Source: Lewinellaceae bacterium
Lineage (GTDB): Bacteria > Bacteroidota > Bacteroidia > Chitinophagales > Saprospiraceae
NCBI GenBank assembly: GCA_020636325.1
Contig: JACJYC010000010.1
Coordinates: 62,001-126,000, forward strand
Direction of reading: 5' to 3'
DNA: 64,000 nucleotides
Shown: positions 54,950 to 63,390 of the stretch, piece after piece
Layout of the letters: each line of letters starts with the position of its first letter
Position numbering within the stretch: the stretch's first letter is position 1
The notes under the pieces: generated by a model
Database searches by the model: none
Seen by the model: the letters and a program-made list of their open reading frames with translations, nothing else
Told to the model about the DNA's origin: nothing
Position numbers and translations under genes: made by a program

Positions 54950-57691
54950 ATGAAAAGCCATCTCATTCTGCTGGCAGGCTTGTTGATATTCATTTCGGGG
55001 TCTGTGAGCGCACAGACGAACCAATGGATGTATTCCCCTTCCGGTTCATCCTCCTATCAAAACCTGGCCTTTGACGCCGAACCCATGTCCAATCTGCGTT
55101 TCGGCGACTTCAACGGCGACGGCAAAACGGACGTCTTCAAAAGTACCGGCGGCAAGTGGTATTATTCCCCCGGAGGTGCGGGCAGTTGGGTTGTACTGCA
55201 GTCGAATGCCAATACAGTGGATAAACTAGCCTTCGGAGATTTCAACGGCGACCACAAGACCGACGTCTTCTACGTGCTGGGCGGGCAATGGAAATACTCC
55301 AGCGGAGGCGTTGCCGCCTGGACCAATATCGCACAGGCCCCGGGGTCGTCGGTCGAAAACCTGGCCTTCGGCGATTTCAACGGCGACGGCAAAACCGACG
55401 TCTTCACGGTCACCAACGGCCAGTGGAAATACTCCTCCGGCGGCGCAGGCAGCTGGCTCAACCTGGCGCAAGACCCTTCCGTAAGTTTCAGTAACCTGCG
55501 CTTCGGCGACTTCAACGGCGACGGCAAAACCGACGTCTTCACCGTCATCAACGGCCAGTGGAAATACTCCTCCGGCGGCGCAGGCAGCTGGCTCAACCTG
55601 GCGCAGGATCCCTCCAAATCCATCGGCGACCTGGCCTTCGGCGACTTCAACGGCGACGGCAAAACCGACGTCTTCGCCGTCACCAACGGCCAGTGGAAAT
55701 ACTCCTCCGGCGGCACGGGCGGCTGGCAGAACCTGGCGCACGACCCCTCCAAATCCATCAGTGACCTGGCCTTCGGCGATTTCAACGGCGACGGCAAGAC
55801 CGACGTCTTCATCGCAGGCGGAAGCAATGCGGCCGCCGCAGGCAATTCTTCCGCCAATAATACCAACAACGGAACAGGCAGCAATACCGGGGCAGGCGCG
55901 CCGACCGTCAATACAAGCGGCAGTTGGCAAATGCCGTTTACCAACTCCGGCACAAAGGATGTTGAAATTTACCGGTCGAGCCCTACGGCCATCGGCGAGA
56001 AGGTGACGACCATCGTCCAGGGCAATACGGTAGATATCCCCGTTAAACTGGGGGATCAGTTCGCGGTTAAAATCGACGGCCGTTTCGATCTGCACCCCAC
56101 CGTTTTCATATCCGATCCGGAAGCCGACGGCATTGAGGTGTTCGGTAATTTGCCCTATTCTGACCTCAAATCGAACGGCATCACGTACAATCTGCCCGAT
56201 TATTACCCCAACCACATCGGAATCGACCTGCGGACCCTTAATCCGCGCGACCTTGTCAACACCATCAACAAGGCCCAGATTTTTGAAAGCCTCAACCCCG
56301 TTTCTGACGTGGATTATTACCATATCGGGAACAACATCATCAAGAACGGCTTTCTGTACTACGGTCTTCAACTGCACAACGGCAGCAGCGAAACCAAAAT
56401 GGCCTACGATTACAGTTCTTTTTCCAAGGATTGGAGCATAGGCGTCGGAGGGGCTGCAACCGTTAAAGGGGTAAGCGGATCCTTTGACCTGAATTACAGC
56501 AGTTTTTCCAATACGGAAAGAGCATCTGAAAGCATCTACGCTTATACTCGCGAACAACATTCCGTATTCGGCGCCAGCGTGACTCCGGAAAAAGCGCAGC
56601 TGTCAACCGCTTTCAAGCAGGCCGTGAAGAAAATCACCACCAAACAACAGGCCCTGGACAAGATTGTCATGGTGTACGGCACCCATTACCCCAAGGCCAT
56701 CACCTACGGGGGCGACCGGTCATTATTCACCAAGATCACCAAAAACGAATACAATCAGGTCAAAGGTCACAGCATCGACCTCAAGGCTGAGGTCAGTGCA
56801 GCCAATTCGAAAATGTCGGATTCCAAAATCATTAAAAATGCTACCGGAAAACAAGTGGGCTCCGAGGCCACTTCGTCCAGCACCAAATCGCTTGGCGGCT
56901 CCCTCAGTTTCTCCCAATCCGAGAACCAGGAGGTCAGGAATATTCTTCAGAACACTTCCATCAAATATAAAATGATCGGCGGGAACGGCGGGTTCGACAA
57001 TTGGGAAGTGGACGAAGGGACCTCCGCGCCGATCGGGGTTGAGCTGGGATCCCTTGCCGACCTGATCGATATCAAAGTATTCAAGGACGGAACAGACCCC
57101 GCCTTGCTGGCCCAGAAAAAAGTGTTGATCCAACAAGCCATTGACCAGTACCTGGCCGGTTTCCCGACCGTCGGGGTTTCGTTACCCACCCCCGTCGTTT
57201 ATTCGGTAACCTTCAACAAGTTCAAAATAGTAGAATCCGATGTTGACGATACCTGCGGAGAAATGAAAGGGGTTTTTGACGTAGATTTTTCAACCAACGG
57301 GGTTGAAACCCAGGTTTACGCAGCGTTCAACCCTTCGCCTTTATGGCAGCAAACCGATTGGACCGATACATACTGGTTCAGCGAAGGAAATGAATACCCC
57401 ATCAATGCCAAATGCATGGTGGTCCATTACCCGGATGCAGCCGGCAATTTTGCGCCTTTGAAGGTCAAAGCGGCTGCCGTTTTTACCGAAGACGACTGTG
57501 CAGCCAACCCCGATGATGTCATGTCGGGAGAAACCACCTACTTGTCAATGGACACCCAGATCACCGCCAGCCAAGAATACTATTTTGAATGTATTCAACC
57601 GGGGTATCCGGACAGTCAGAAGATACGGGTAACCTTCACTGTCACGCGGGAACCTTCCGACTTCCCCGCTGAGCTGGTAAGTCCGAATTAA
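54950..57691 (+). CDS. Secreted MACPF/perforin-like protein with six FG-GAP propeller-type repeats
   Basis: This 913-residue protein has signal peptide MKSHLILLAGLLIFISGSVSAQ. Residues about 25-290 hold six repeats of 44-45 residues, each with (L/A)(R/A)FGDFNGDGKTDVF (GDFNGD Asp at 53, 97, 142, 187, 232, 277) and a QWKYSSGG strand, a calcium-binding FG-GAP/VCBS pattern predicting a lectin-like propeller. An Asn/Thr/Gly-rich linker leads to the MACPF domain: YTREQHSVFGASV and signature YGTHYPKAITYGG (Tyr576-Gly588), then a C-terminal beta-rich domain (PVVYSVTFNKFKIVES ... VTREPSDF) like that of MACPF1. No T9SS tail. It is in the place of the DM9 protein in module 2. Confidence 0.85.
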   Translation: MKSHLILLAGLLIFISGSVSAQTNQWMYSPSGSSSYQNLAFDAEPMSNLRFGDFNGDGKTDVFKSTGGKWYYSPGGAGSWVVLQSNANTVDKLAFGDFNGDHKTDVFYVLGGQWKYSSGGVAAWTNIAQAPGSSVENLAFGDFNGDGKTDVFTVTNGQWKYSSGGAGSWLNLAQDPSVSFSNLRFGDFNGDGKTDVFTVINGQWKYSSGGAGSWLNLAQDPSKSIGDLAFGDFNGDGKTDVFAVTNGQWKYSSGGTGGWQNLAHDPSKSISDLAFGDFNGDGKTDVFIAGGSNAAAAGNSSANNTNNGTGSNTGAGAPTVNTSGSWQMPFTNSGTKDVEIYRSSPTAIGEKVTTIVQGNTVDIPVKLGDQFAVKIDGRFDLHPTVFISDPEADGIEVFGNLPYSDLKSNGITYNLPDYYPNHIGIDLRTLNPRDLVNTINKAQIFESLNPVSDVDYYHIGNNIIKNGFLYYGLQLHNGSSETKMAYDYSSFSKDWSIGVGGAATVKGVSGSFDLNYSSFSNTERASESIYAYTREQHSVFGASVTPEKAQLSTAFKQAVKKITTKQQALDKIVMVYGTHYPKAITYGGDRSLFTKITKNEYNQVKGHSIDLKAEVSAANSKMSDSKIIKNATGKQVGSEATSSSTKSLGGSLSFSQSENQEVRNILQNTSIKYKMIGGNGGFDNWEVDEGTSAPIGVELGSLADLIDIKVFKDGTDPALLAQKKVLIQQAIDQYLAGFPTVGVSLPTPVVYSVTFNKFKIVESDVDDTCGEMKGVFDVDFSTNGVETQVYAAFNPSPLWQQTDWTDTYWFSEGNEYPINAKCMVVHYPDAAGNFAPLKVKAAAVFTEDDCAANPDDVMSGETTYLSMDTQITASQEYYFECIQPGYPDSQKIRVTFTVTREPSDFPAELVSPN

Positions 57692-57732
57692 ACGTTGATA
57701 GGTCCAATCCGGGAAGCAAAAATTCCCCTTTT

Positions 57733-57770
57733 CCGCCGGGTCCCCTCCCGGGCTGACCCGGCGGTTTTCT
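57733..57770 (+). terminator. Terminator-like hairpin between MACPF2 and regulator gene
   Basis: CCGCCGGGTC (57733-57742) and GACCCGGCGG (57755-57764) form a perfect 10-bp stem followed by TTTTCT. It should end most MACPF2 transcripts and leave the regulator gene weakly expressed or under its own promoter. Confidence 0.75.
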
Positions 57771-57788
57771 CTTCTAAAATAATCAGCC

Positions 57789-58427
57789 ATGATCTCTGTA
57801 GGCATTATCGAACAAAACAACACGCTGCGCCGCAACCTCGTCCATTTCCTCAACGGTCAGCCCGGAATCCAATGCGCACTGGACGCCCCCAAAACCGACC
57901 ATTTTTTTGAACAGGCCCGCCAGGAAACGCGCTTTCATGTCGTGCTTCATCCGTTTGACGGCAAACGCGACAACTCTGCCAAAGATATTTCGCGGTTGAA
58001 AAAAACCTGGCCCGGCACTGAGGTCATCATCCTTTCCCAGCAGGAAGATTCCGAAACGGTGATGAAAGCCTTCTACGCCGGCGCAACCGGATACCTGACC
58101 AAGGGTACCCCGCTCAACCGGATCAAGGAAGCCATCCTGGAAACCCACCAGGGCCGGTCGGCAATCTCTCCGTCCGTCGCCCGCCGGCTGGTAGAACACT
58201 TCAGCCCCAAAAAAGCCAACACCCCAAACGGCATCGAACTGACGCCAAAGGAAAGCCAGCTCGTCCAATGCCTGACCGACGGGCTGAGCTACAAACTGGC
58301 CGCCGACCAGCTCAGCGTCAGCATCAATACCGTGCTGTACCATGTCCGGAATCTGTATCGAAAACTGGGGGTAAACTCCAAGTCGGAGGTGGTGGCTATG
58401 CGGTTGCGGGGAGAGGTGAGAGGGTGA
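57789..58427 (+). CDS. LuxR-type regulator with degenerate receiver, module 2
   Basis: This 212-residue protein is nearly identical to the module 1 regulator (start IGIIEQNNTLRRNLVHFLNG shared apart from the first residues; HTH identical over long stretches). The same changes are present: Glu8-Gln9 in place of the acidic pair and His54 (VVLHPFDG) in place of the phosphoacceptor Asp. The C-terminus ends RGEVRG, with the stop TGA supplied by the GAGGGTGA array. The extreme conservation at DNA level compared with the HTCS and MACPF genes suggests recent duplication or gene conversion. Confidence 0.85.
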   Translation: MISVGIIEQNNTLRRNLVHFLNGQPGIQCALDAPKTDHFFEQARQETRFHVVLHPFDGKRDNSAKDISRLKKTWPGTEVIILSQQEDSETVMKAFYAGATGYLTKGTPLNRIKEAILETHQGRSAISPSVARRLVEHFSPKKANTPNGIELTPKESQLVQCLTDGLSYKLAADQLSVSINTVLYHVRNLYRKLGVNSKSEVVAMRLRGEVRG

Positions 58428-58545
58428 GAGGGTGAGAGGGTGAGAGGGTGAGGGGTGAGAGGAGTGAGAGGGTGAGAGAGTGAGAGGGGGTGAGGTCTCG
58501 ATTCCTCGATTCCTCAGTTCCTCGATTCCTCAACTCCTCGGCTCC
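58419..58545. repeat. GAGGGTGA array followed by ATTCCTCG octamers
   Basis: GAGAGGGTGA units (58419-58493) overlap the regulator 2 stop codon. They are followed by ATTCCTCG/AGTTCCTC octamers (58499-58545). Both arrays are related to others in the window. Confidence 0.85.
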
Positions 58546-58562
58546 GGTCTTCCCATCATTTT

Positions 58563-58599
58563 ATGCGGTTTTCCGCCGTTCCCGGCGCATCTAACTTTG
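58563..58599 (+). promoter_or_regulatory. Promoter of HYR adhesin gene (shared architecture)
   Basis: ATGCGGTTTT (58563-58572) stands 19 bp before TAACTTTG (58592-58599), the same spacing as in the papain and helical-protein promoters. The leader to the ATG at 58675 is about 70 nt. Confidence 0.65.
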
Positions 58600-58674
58600 T
58601 CGGCAAAATGGACATTCATCCAATGCGGCCTTTAGGACAGCCGCAGAATTACATGGTTTTCAAATAGTAAAATC

Positions 58675-61600
58675 ATGAAGGCACTACCTTTAATTTTGAA
58701 AAAAGCAGCAGCCCGTACAACCGGTTTAAGGTCTGCCCGGCGCAACAGCCTGATCCTGCTAGCATTTGTTTTTTCCGGTTTTATACCGGCAGTGTACGGA
58801 TCGCCGGATCCATCGAATGCATGCGATCTGGATTGCCCCAGCAATATTGTAGTGGTGACCGATCCGGGGACCTGTACAGCCGTGGTGAATTATGTCGTTA
58901 CGGTTATCGACCCGGGAAGCTGCTCCGGAGGCGTTAACCAGGATCAGGGATTGCCCAGCGGCTCCGCTTTTCCCATAGGAGAGACCCTGAACATTTATTC
59001 TTTACCGGATGAAATAGCCTGCTATTTTACGGTGACCGTTACGGACAATACGCCGCCCGATATCTATTATTGCGGCAACGACCCGGACTGCGATCCGCCG
59101 GAAGGGACCTGTCCGCCCGATCAAACCGTGTCCACCGACCCCGGTGAATGTACAGCTGTGGTCAACTGGCTTGAGCCGATCGCCCTTGACAATTGCGGAG
59201 TGGCCAGCTTCGGTCCGGACTTACCCTCGGGGTCCCTCTTTCCACTGGGTGTGACGGTGGTAACCTATTCCGCTTCGGATAATGCAGGAAACCTTACGAC
59301 CTGTACGTTCCAGATCACCGTTGAGGATACCGAACAACCCGAAATCCTCAACTGCCCTCCCAGCGTAGAAGTGTTCACCGACCCCGGGCAATGCTCGGCG
59401 GTCGTCAGCTGGCCGGCTATCCTTGCGACTGATAATTGCGGCCTGCCAACCGTCAGCCCTTCCCACAATTCAGGTGATGCCTTTCCTGCCGGATTTGTGA
59501 CCGGCGTTCTGATCGTTACAACGGACGGGGCCGGAAATAACGGATTTTGCCTTTTCAGCATTACGGTCCTGGAGAACCAACCGCCGGAGATCAGCGGCTG
59601 CCCGGCCGATATAGTTGTCGGAACCGATCCGGGGCTTTGCGAAGCCGCCGTCAACTGGACGCCCCCTACTGCAACCGACAATTGTTTTATCGCCCTGGAT
59701 GAAGATTTCATCAGCACCCATAACCCGGGCGACTTATTTCCGGCAGGCATCACCCCTGTCACCTATACGGCAACTGATCTGGACGGTTTTTCCAGTCAAT
59801 GCCTGTTTACCGTTACTGTAACCGATACTGAGATCCCGGTTATCGCCGATTGCCCGACTGATGTTGTCATTAACCCCAACCCCGGCACATGCCAGGCGCC
59901 CGCGAACTGGATTGCGCCCTCAGCGTCTGATAACTGTACAATTGCCGGTTTTTCATCCACACATGATCCCGGGGATATTTTCTCAGCAGGCATTACCCAG
60001 GTGACCTATACCGCCACCGACGGCGCGGGATTGACAGCCGTTTGCCAGTTCAATGTCATCGTGACCGATACCGAAAATCCAACCATCACCGGCTGCCCGG
60101 CCGATATTTTTGCCGACACCGATCCGGGCGAATGCCAGGCCTTCGTCAACTGGACACCGCCCGTCGCCGATGACAATTGCGCCATCGCTTCATTCGTTTC
60201 AACCCACAACCCGGGCGACAGCTTCAATACGGGCTCAACCCTGGTCGCCTATACCGCCACCGACGGCGCGGGATTGACAGCCGTTTGCCAGTTCAACGTC
60301 ATCGTGACCGACAACGAGCAACCTGAAATCGTCAATTGCCCTGAAAACATAGCCGTCACCCCGGTATCCGGTCAATGCCTGACGCAGGTGTTCTGGATAC
60401 CGCCCACGGCTACGGACAATTGCACCAGTCCGGTGCTGACGGGCGACCACATACCCGGCGACCTGTTCTCCCTGGGTACCACGCTGGTGACCTATACAGC
60501 TGAAGACGAACAGGGAAATACGGGCGCCTGCGCCTTTACCGTCATCGTGACCGAGAACCAGGAGCCCGTCCACCTGACGGCGGACATTTGCGAGGGAGAA
60601 ACCTATACCCTTGGGAATACGACCTTCAGCGCAGCGGGACAATACGAGATCGTCCTGACTTCCGCCACTGGCTGCGACAGCGTCATCAGTTTGACTTTGA
60701 CCGTCTTACCGCAGTTGTTTTCCAGCCGGACGGCAGAGCTTTGTCAGGGAGAAAGCTTTTTTGCCGGGGGCGCACTCCAAACCCAGGCCGGCATTTACCT
60801 GGATACCCTGACCGCTTCCGCAGGGTGCGACAGCATTGTTCAAACCGAATTGATCATTCATCCAAATCCAAATGTTCAGATCATGGGGCCTTCTACCCTT
60901 TGCATCGGATTCAGCGCTTTGCTGAGTGCGGGCGCTTTTCAACATTACCTCTGGTCGCCGGGCGGGCAGATCACCCCGGAGGTCACCGTAACGTCGGGCG
61001 GGGTTTATGGTGTGACGGTCGCGGACGCCTACGGCTGTACCGGAACCGACGAGATCGCCATAACCGAAACTTTGTGCAACACGGTCACCGCCGGGTTTAC
61101 GGTCAGCCAGGACACAGCCTGTGCGTGGCACTTGGTGCAGTTTGCCGACCAATCTTCCCCCAATGCCGTTTCCTGGTTCTGGGATTTCGGCAACGGCAGT
61201 TTCAGTCACGAGAAAAATCCCTACACGGTATATCCCTTCCCGGGCGTCTACACCGTCCGGTTGGCGGCAGGCGACGGGATCTCCACGGATACCTCCGAAA
61301 TGCAGATATTCGTCTATCCGAAGATCAAAGCGGGTTTCACGGCCTTTACGCCGGATGAATGCCACCCCAAATCCAAGGTGTTCCAGGACCATTCCACGGG
61401 TACATTCGGAACCGCCTCCTGGCACTGGAATTTCGGCGACGGCGCTTACGGGAACGGGACTATTGCTGCCCACACCTATACCAACTACGATACGGTTAAT
61501 GTAAGCTACGCGGTTACCGATCTTTACGGATGTACCGACAGCCTCAATAAGGACGTGATCATTGTCAACCAGGGGCCCGCTTCGCCGCCGGTCCATATTT

Positions 61601-63303
61601 GCAGGGCCCTCTGCACAGGGGACAGCCTCGCGGTGGGCGGTACGGTTTTCAACAGCGCCAACCCCACGGGCGCCGTAACCCTGACCAACGCTGCGGGGTG
61701 CGACAGCACCGTAACTGTTGAACTGACCTTCATTCCTTTGGAAAGCTTTTCCCTCGGCGCTGACAAATCCATCTGTGAAAATGACCCCGTAACGCTGAAT
61801 GCAGGTCCGGGAACAGGCTATCTCTGGACTACCGGCGCAACCACCCGGGAGATCTCCGCAGCACAGCCGGGCGAATACCAGGTCACCGTTACCAACGATA
61901 CCGGATGCCCGAAGGTGGGATTTATCCAGGTGGGGCAGGATCAGATTCCCGGCGAAATCCCGGACGCCGGCGCCGATATCCAGGTTTGTGAAACGACCTC
62001 GATTGTAGCGCTGAACGCGCTTCAACCCCAGCAGGCAACCGGCACGTGGAGCACCCCGGGCATGGCGGCCATCAACAATACCGCCAACCCGGCAACCACG
62101 GTCTCCAACCTGACGGCCGGTCTGAACACTTTTATCTGGACACTCAGCGCCGGGGCTTGCCAGGATTATGCAGCGGATACCGTACTGGTGGAAGTAATTC
62201 CGAAAGCAACCGAAACTGCCGATGCCGGCGACGACCAGTCCTTTTGCAATACGGTCACCGATGTGCGCCTCCAGGCGGGTAACCCGGTCCAACCCGGACT
62301 GACCGGCACATGGACCCAACCCGGTTCGCAGGCCGATCTCGGGATTATGATCGAGGATCCGGCCAATCCCGGCACAAGGGTCAGCGGGCTTTCGCCGAAT
62401 AACACTTACCTGTTCACCTGGACGCTGACCAACGGCGCTTGCGGCCCGGTTTCGGCCGATAATGTGCTCGTCAGCACTTATGCCGGTCAATTGCCGCCGG
62501 CCGATGCCGGAGATGACATCAACCTGTGCAGCGATTCCGAAGCCCAACTGACGGGCAATCAGCCGGCCGGCACTTTGGGCGAGTGGGCTTCGGTCGGCAA
62601 TCCGTCCGTTTTCATCGGATCTCCAAACAGCGCCGCTACGCCGGTCGGCGACCTGGCGCCCGGAGTCAACGCCTTTGCCTGGACCCTTTCCTCATCCGAT
62701 TGTCCGGCCTATTCTTCGGACACCGTGCTGGTTTTCCAAAGTCAGGGGCTTCAGGCGCAGCCCGACGTATATTTCAACCTCGGCCAACCCCTGGTCAACC
62801 TCGACTTCCTGGCCAACGACGAGATCCCCGACCGGAAAGCAGTGGTCTTCCGCTTCCTGTCCACCCCGCAATACGGCAGTCTTCACGCCAACGCCGGCGG
62901 TACCTATGATTTCACTTTCGGCCAGGACACCTCCCGGAATATCGACTTCGCCTACGAGATCTGCCTCAGGGATTGCCCGGAAGTCTGTTCGGAATCCAAC
63001 GTTGTTATCCTTTCCAGTTCGCCCATACCGGTACCGGCCATCCAGAAACCGGCCAACGTCATGACCCCGAACGGCGACGGAAAAGGCGAAATGCTTTCCA
63101 TCCCGAACTATACCGAAATCCCCCCGCCCATCGACCTGACCGTGGTCAACCGATGGGGCGATGTCGTCTACCGGATCAAAAACTACCAAAATGACTGGGA
63201 CGGCCGCAACCAGAACGGAAAACCCCTGCCTGAGGGTACTTACTACTTCCTCATCAAAGGCGGCGGCAGCGAGGTGAGCGGCCCCGTGACGATCCTGAGG
63301 TAA
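58675..63303 (+). CDS. Large HYR/PKD surface adhesin with T9SS type B sorting domain
   Basis: The 1542-residue protein has a long signal region (about 1-43, VYGSPDP). Residues about 48-630 contain seven or so HYR-type repeats (NIVVVTDPGTCTAVVNYVV, DIVVGTDPGLCEAAVNWTPP, TDVVINPNPGTCQAPANWIAP; each closing with CxFTVTVTDxE). Then ICEGETYTLGNTTFSAAGQY-type domains, PKD-like repeats (VSWFWDFGNGSFSHEKNPY, WHWNFGDGAYGNGT), and several Ig-like segments. The end VMTPNGDGKGEMLSI ... WDGRNQNGKPLPEGTYYF is the gliding-motility-associated C-terminal domain (type B T9SS signal). A PorP/SprF gene follows, as in the SprB-SprF pair of gliding bacteria; an adhesin role is likely. Confidence 0.88.
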   Translation: MKALPLILKKAAARTTGLRSARRNSLILLAFVFSGFIPAVYGSPDPSNACDLDCPSNIVVVTDPGTCTAVVNYVVTVIDPGSCSGGVNQDQGLPSGSAFPIGETLNIYSLPDEIACYFTVTVTDNTPPDIYYCGNDPDCDPPEGTCPPDQTVSTDPGECTAVVNWLEPIALDNCGVASFGPDLPSGSLFPLGVTVVTYSASDNAGNLTTCTFQITVEDTEQPEILNCPPSVEVFTDPGQCSAVVSWPAILATDNCGLPTVSPSHNSGDAFPAGFVTGVLIVTTDGAGNNGFCLFSITVLENQPPEISGCPADIVVGTDPGLCEAAVNWTPPTATDNCFIALDEDFISTHNPGDLFPAGITPVTYTATDLDGFSSQCLFTVTVTDTEIPVIADCPTDVVINPNPGTCQAPANWIAPSASDNCTIAGFSSTHDPGDIFSAGITQVTYTATDGAGLTAVCQFNVIVTDTENPTITGCPADIFADTDPGECQAFVNWTPPVADDNCAIASFVSTHNPGDSFNTGSTLVAYTATDGAGLTAVCQFNVIVTDNEQPEIVNCPENIAVTPVSGQCLTQVFWIPPTATDNCTSPVLTGDHIPGDLFSLGTTLVTYTAEDEQGNTGACAFTVIVTENQEPVHLTADICEGETYTLGNTTFSAAGQYEIVLTSATGCDSVISLTLTVLPQLFSSRTAELCQGESFFAGGALQTQAGIYLDTLTASAGCDSIVQTELIIHPNPNVQIMGPSTLCIGFSALLSAGAFQHYLWSPGGQITPEVTVTSGGVYGVTVADAYGCTGTDEIAITETLCNTVTAGFTVSQDTACAWHLVQFADQSSPNAVSWFWDFGNGSFSHEKNPYTVYPFPGVYTVRLAAGDGISTDTSEMQIFVYPKIKAGFTAFTPDECHPKSKVFQDHSTGTFGTASWHWNFGDGAYGNGTIAAHTYTNYDTVNVSYAVTDLYGCTDSLNKDVIIVNQGPASPPVHICRALCTGDSLAVGGTVFNSANPTGAVTLTNAAGCDSTVTVELTFIPLESFSLGADKSICENDPVTLNAGPGTGYLWTTGATTREISAAQPGEYQVTVTNDTGCPKVGFIQVGQDQIPGEIPDAGADIQVCETTSIVALNALQPQQATGTWSTPGMAAINNTANPATTVSNLTAGLNTFIWTLSAGACQDYAADTVLVEVIPKATETADAGDDQSFCNTVTDVRLQAGNPVQPGLTGTWTQPGSQADLGIMIEDPANPGTRVSGLSPNNTYLFTWTLTNGACGPVSADNVLVSTYAGQLPPADAGDDINLCSDSEAQLTGNQPAGTLGEWASVGNPSVFIGSPNSAATPVGDLAPGVNAFAWTLSSSDCPAYSSDTVLVFQSQGLQAQPDVYFNLGQPLVNLDFLANDEIPDRKAVVFRFLSTPQYGSLHANAGGTYDFTFGQDTSRNIDFAYEICLRDCPEVCSESNVVILSSSPIPVPAIQKPANVMTPNGDGKGEMLSIPNYTEIPPPIDLTVVNRWGDVVYRIKNYQNDWDGRNQNGKPLPEGTYYFLIKGGGSEVSGPVTILR

Positions 63304-63390
63304 AGCTACAGTCACCGGGCGACGAAGCCCATGGCGAAGTTGCTGGGCGGAGCAACAATAAACAATCATAAACAACAATAAACAACAATA

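Noticed and set aside
60706..62547. 613-codon minus-strand ORF
   Set aside because: It is antisense to the HYR/PKD adhesin gene; repeats in that gene explain the open frame.
63304..63390. Short gene between adhesin and PorP/SprF gene
   Set aside because: Only AACAATAA-type simple repeats and no start codon with a plausible frame.
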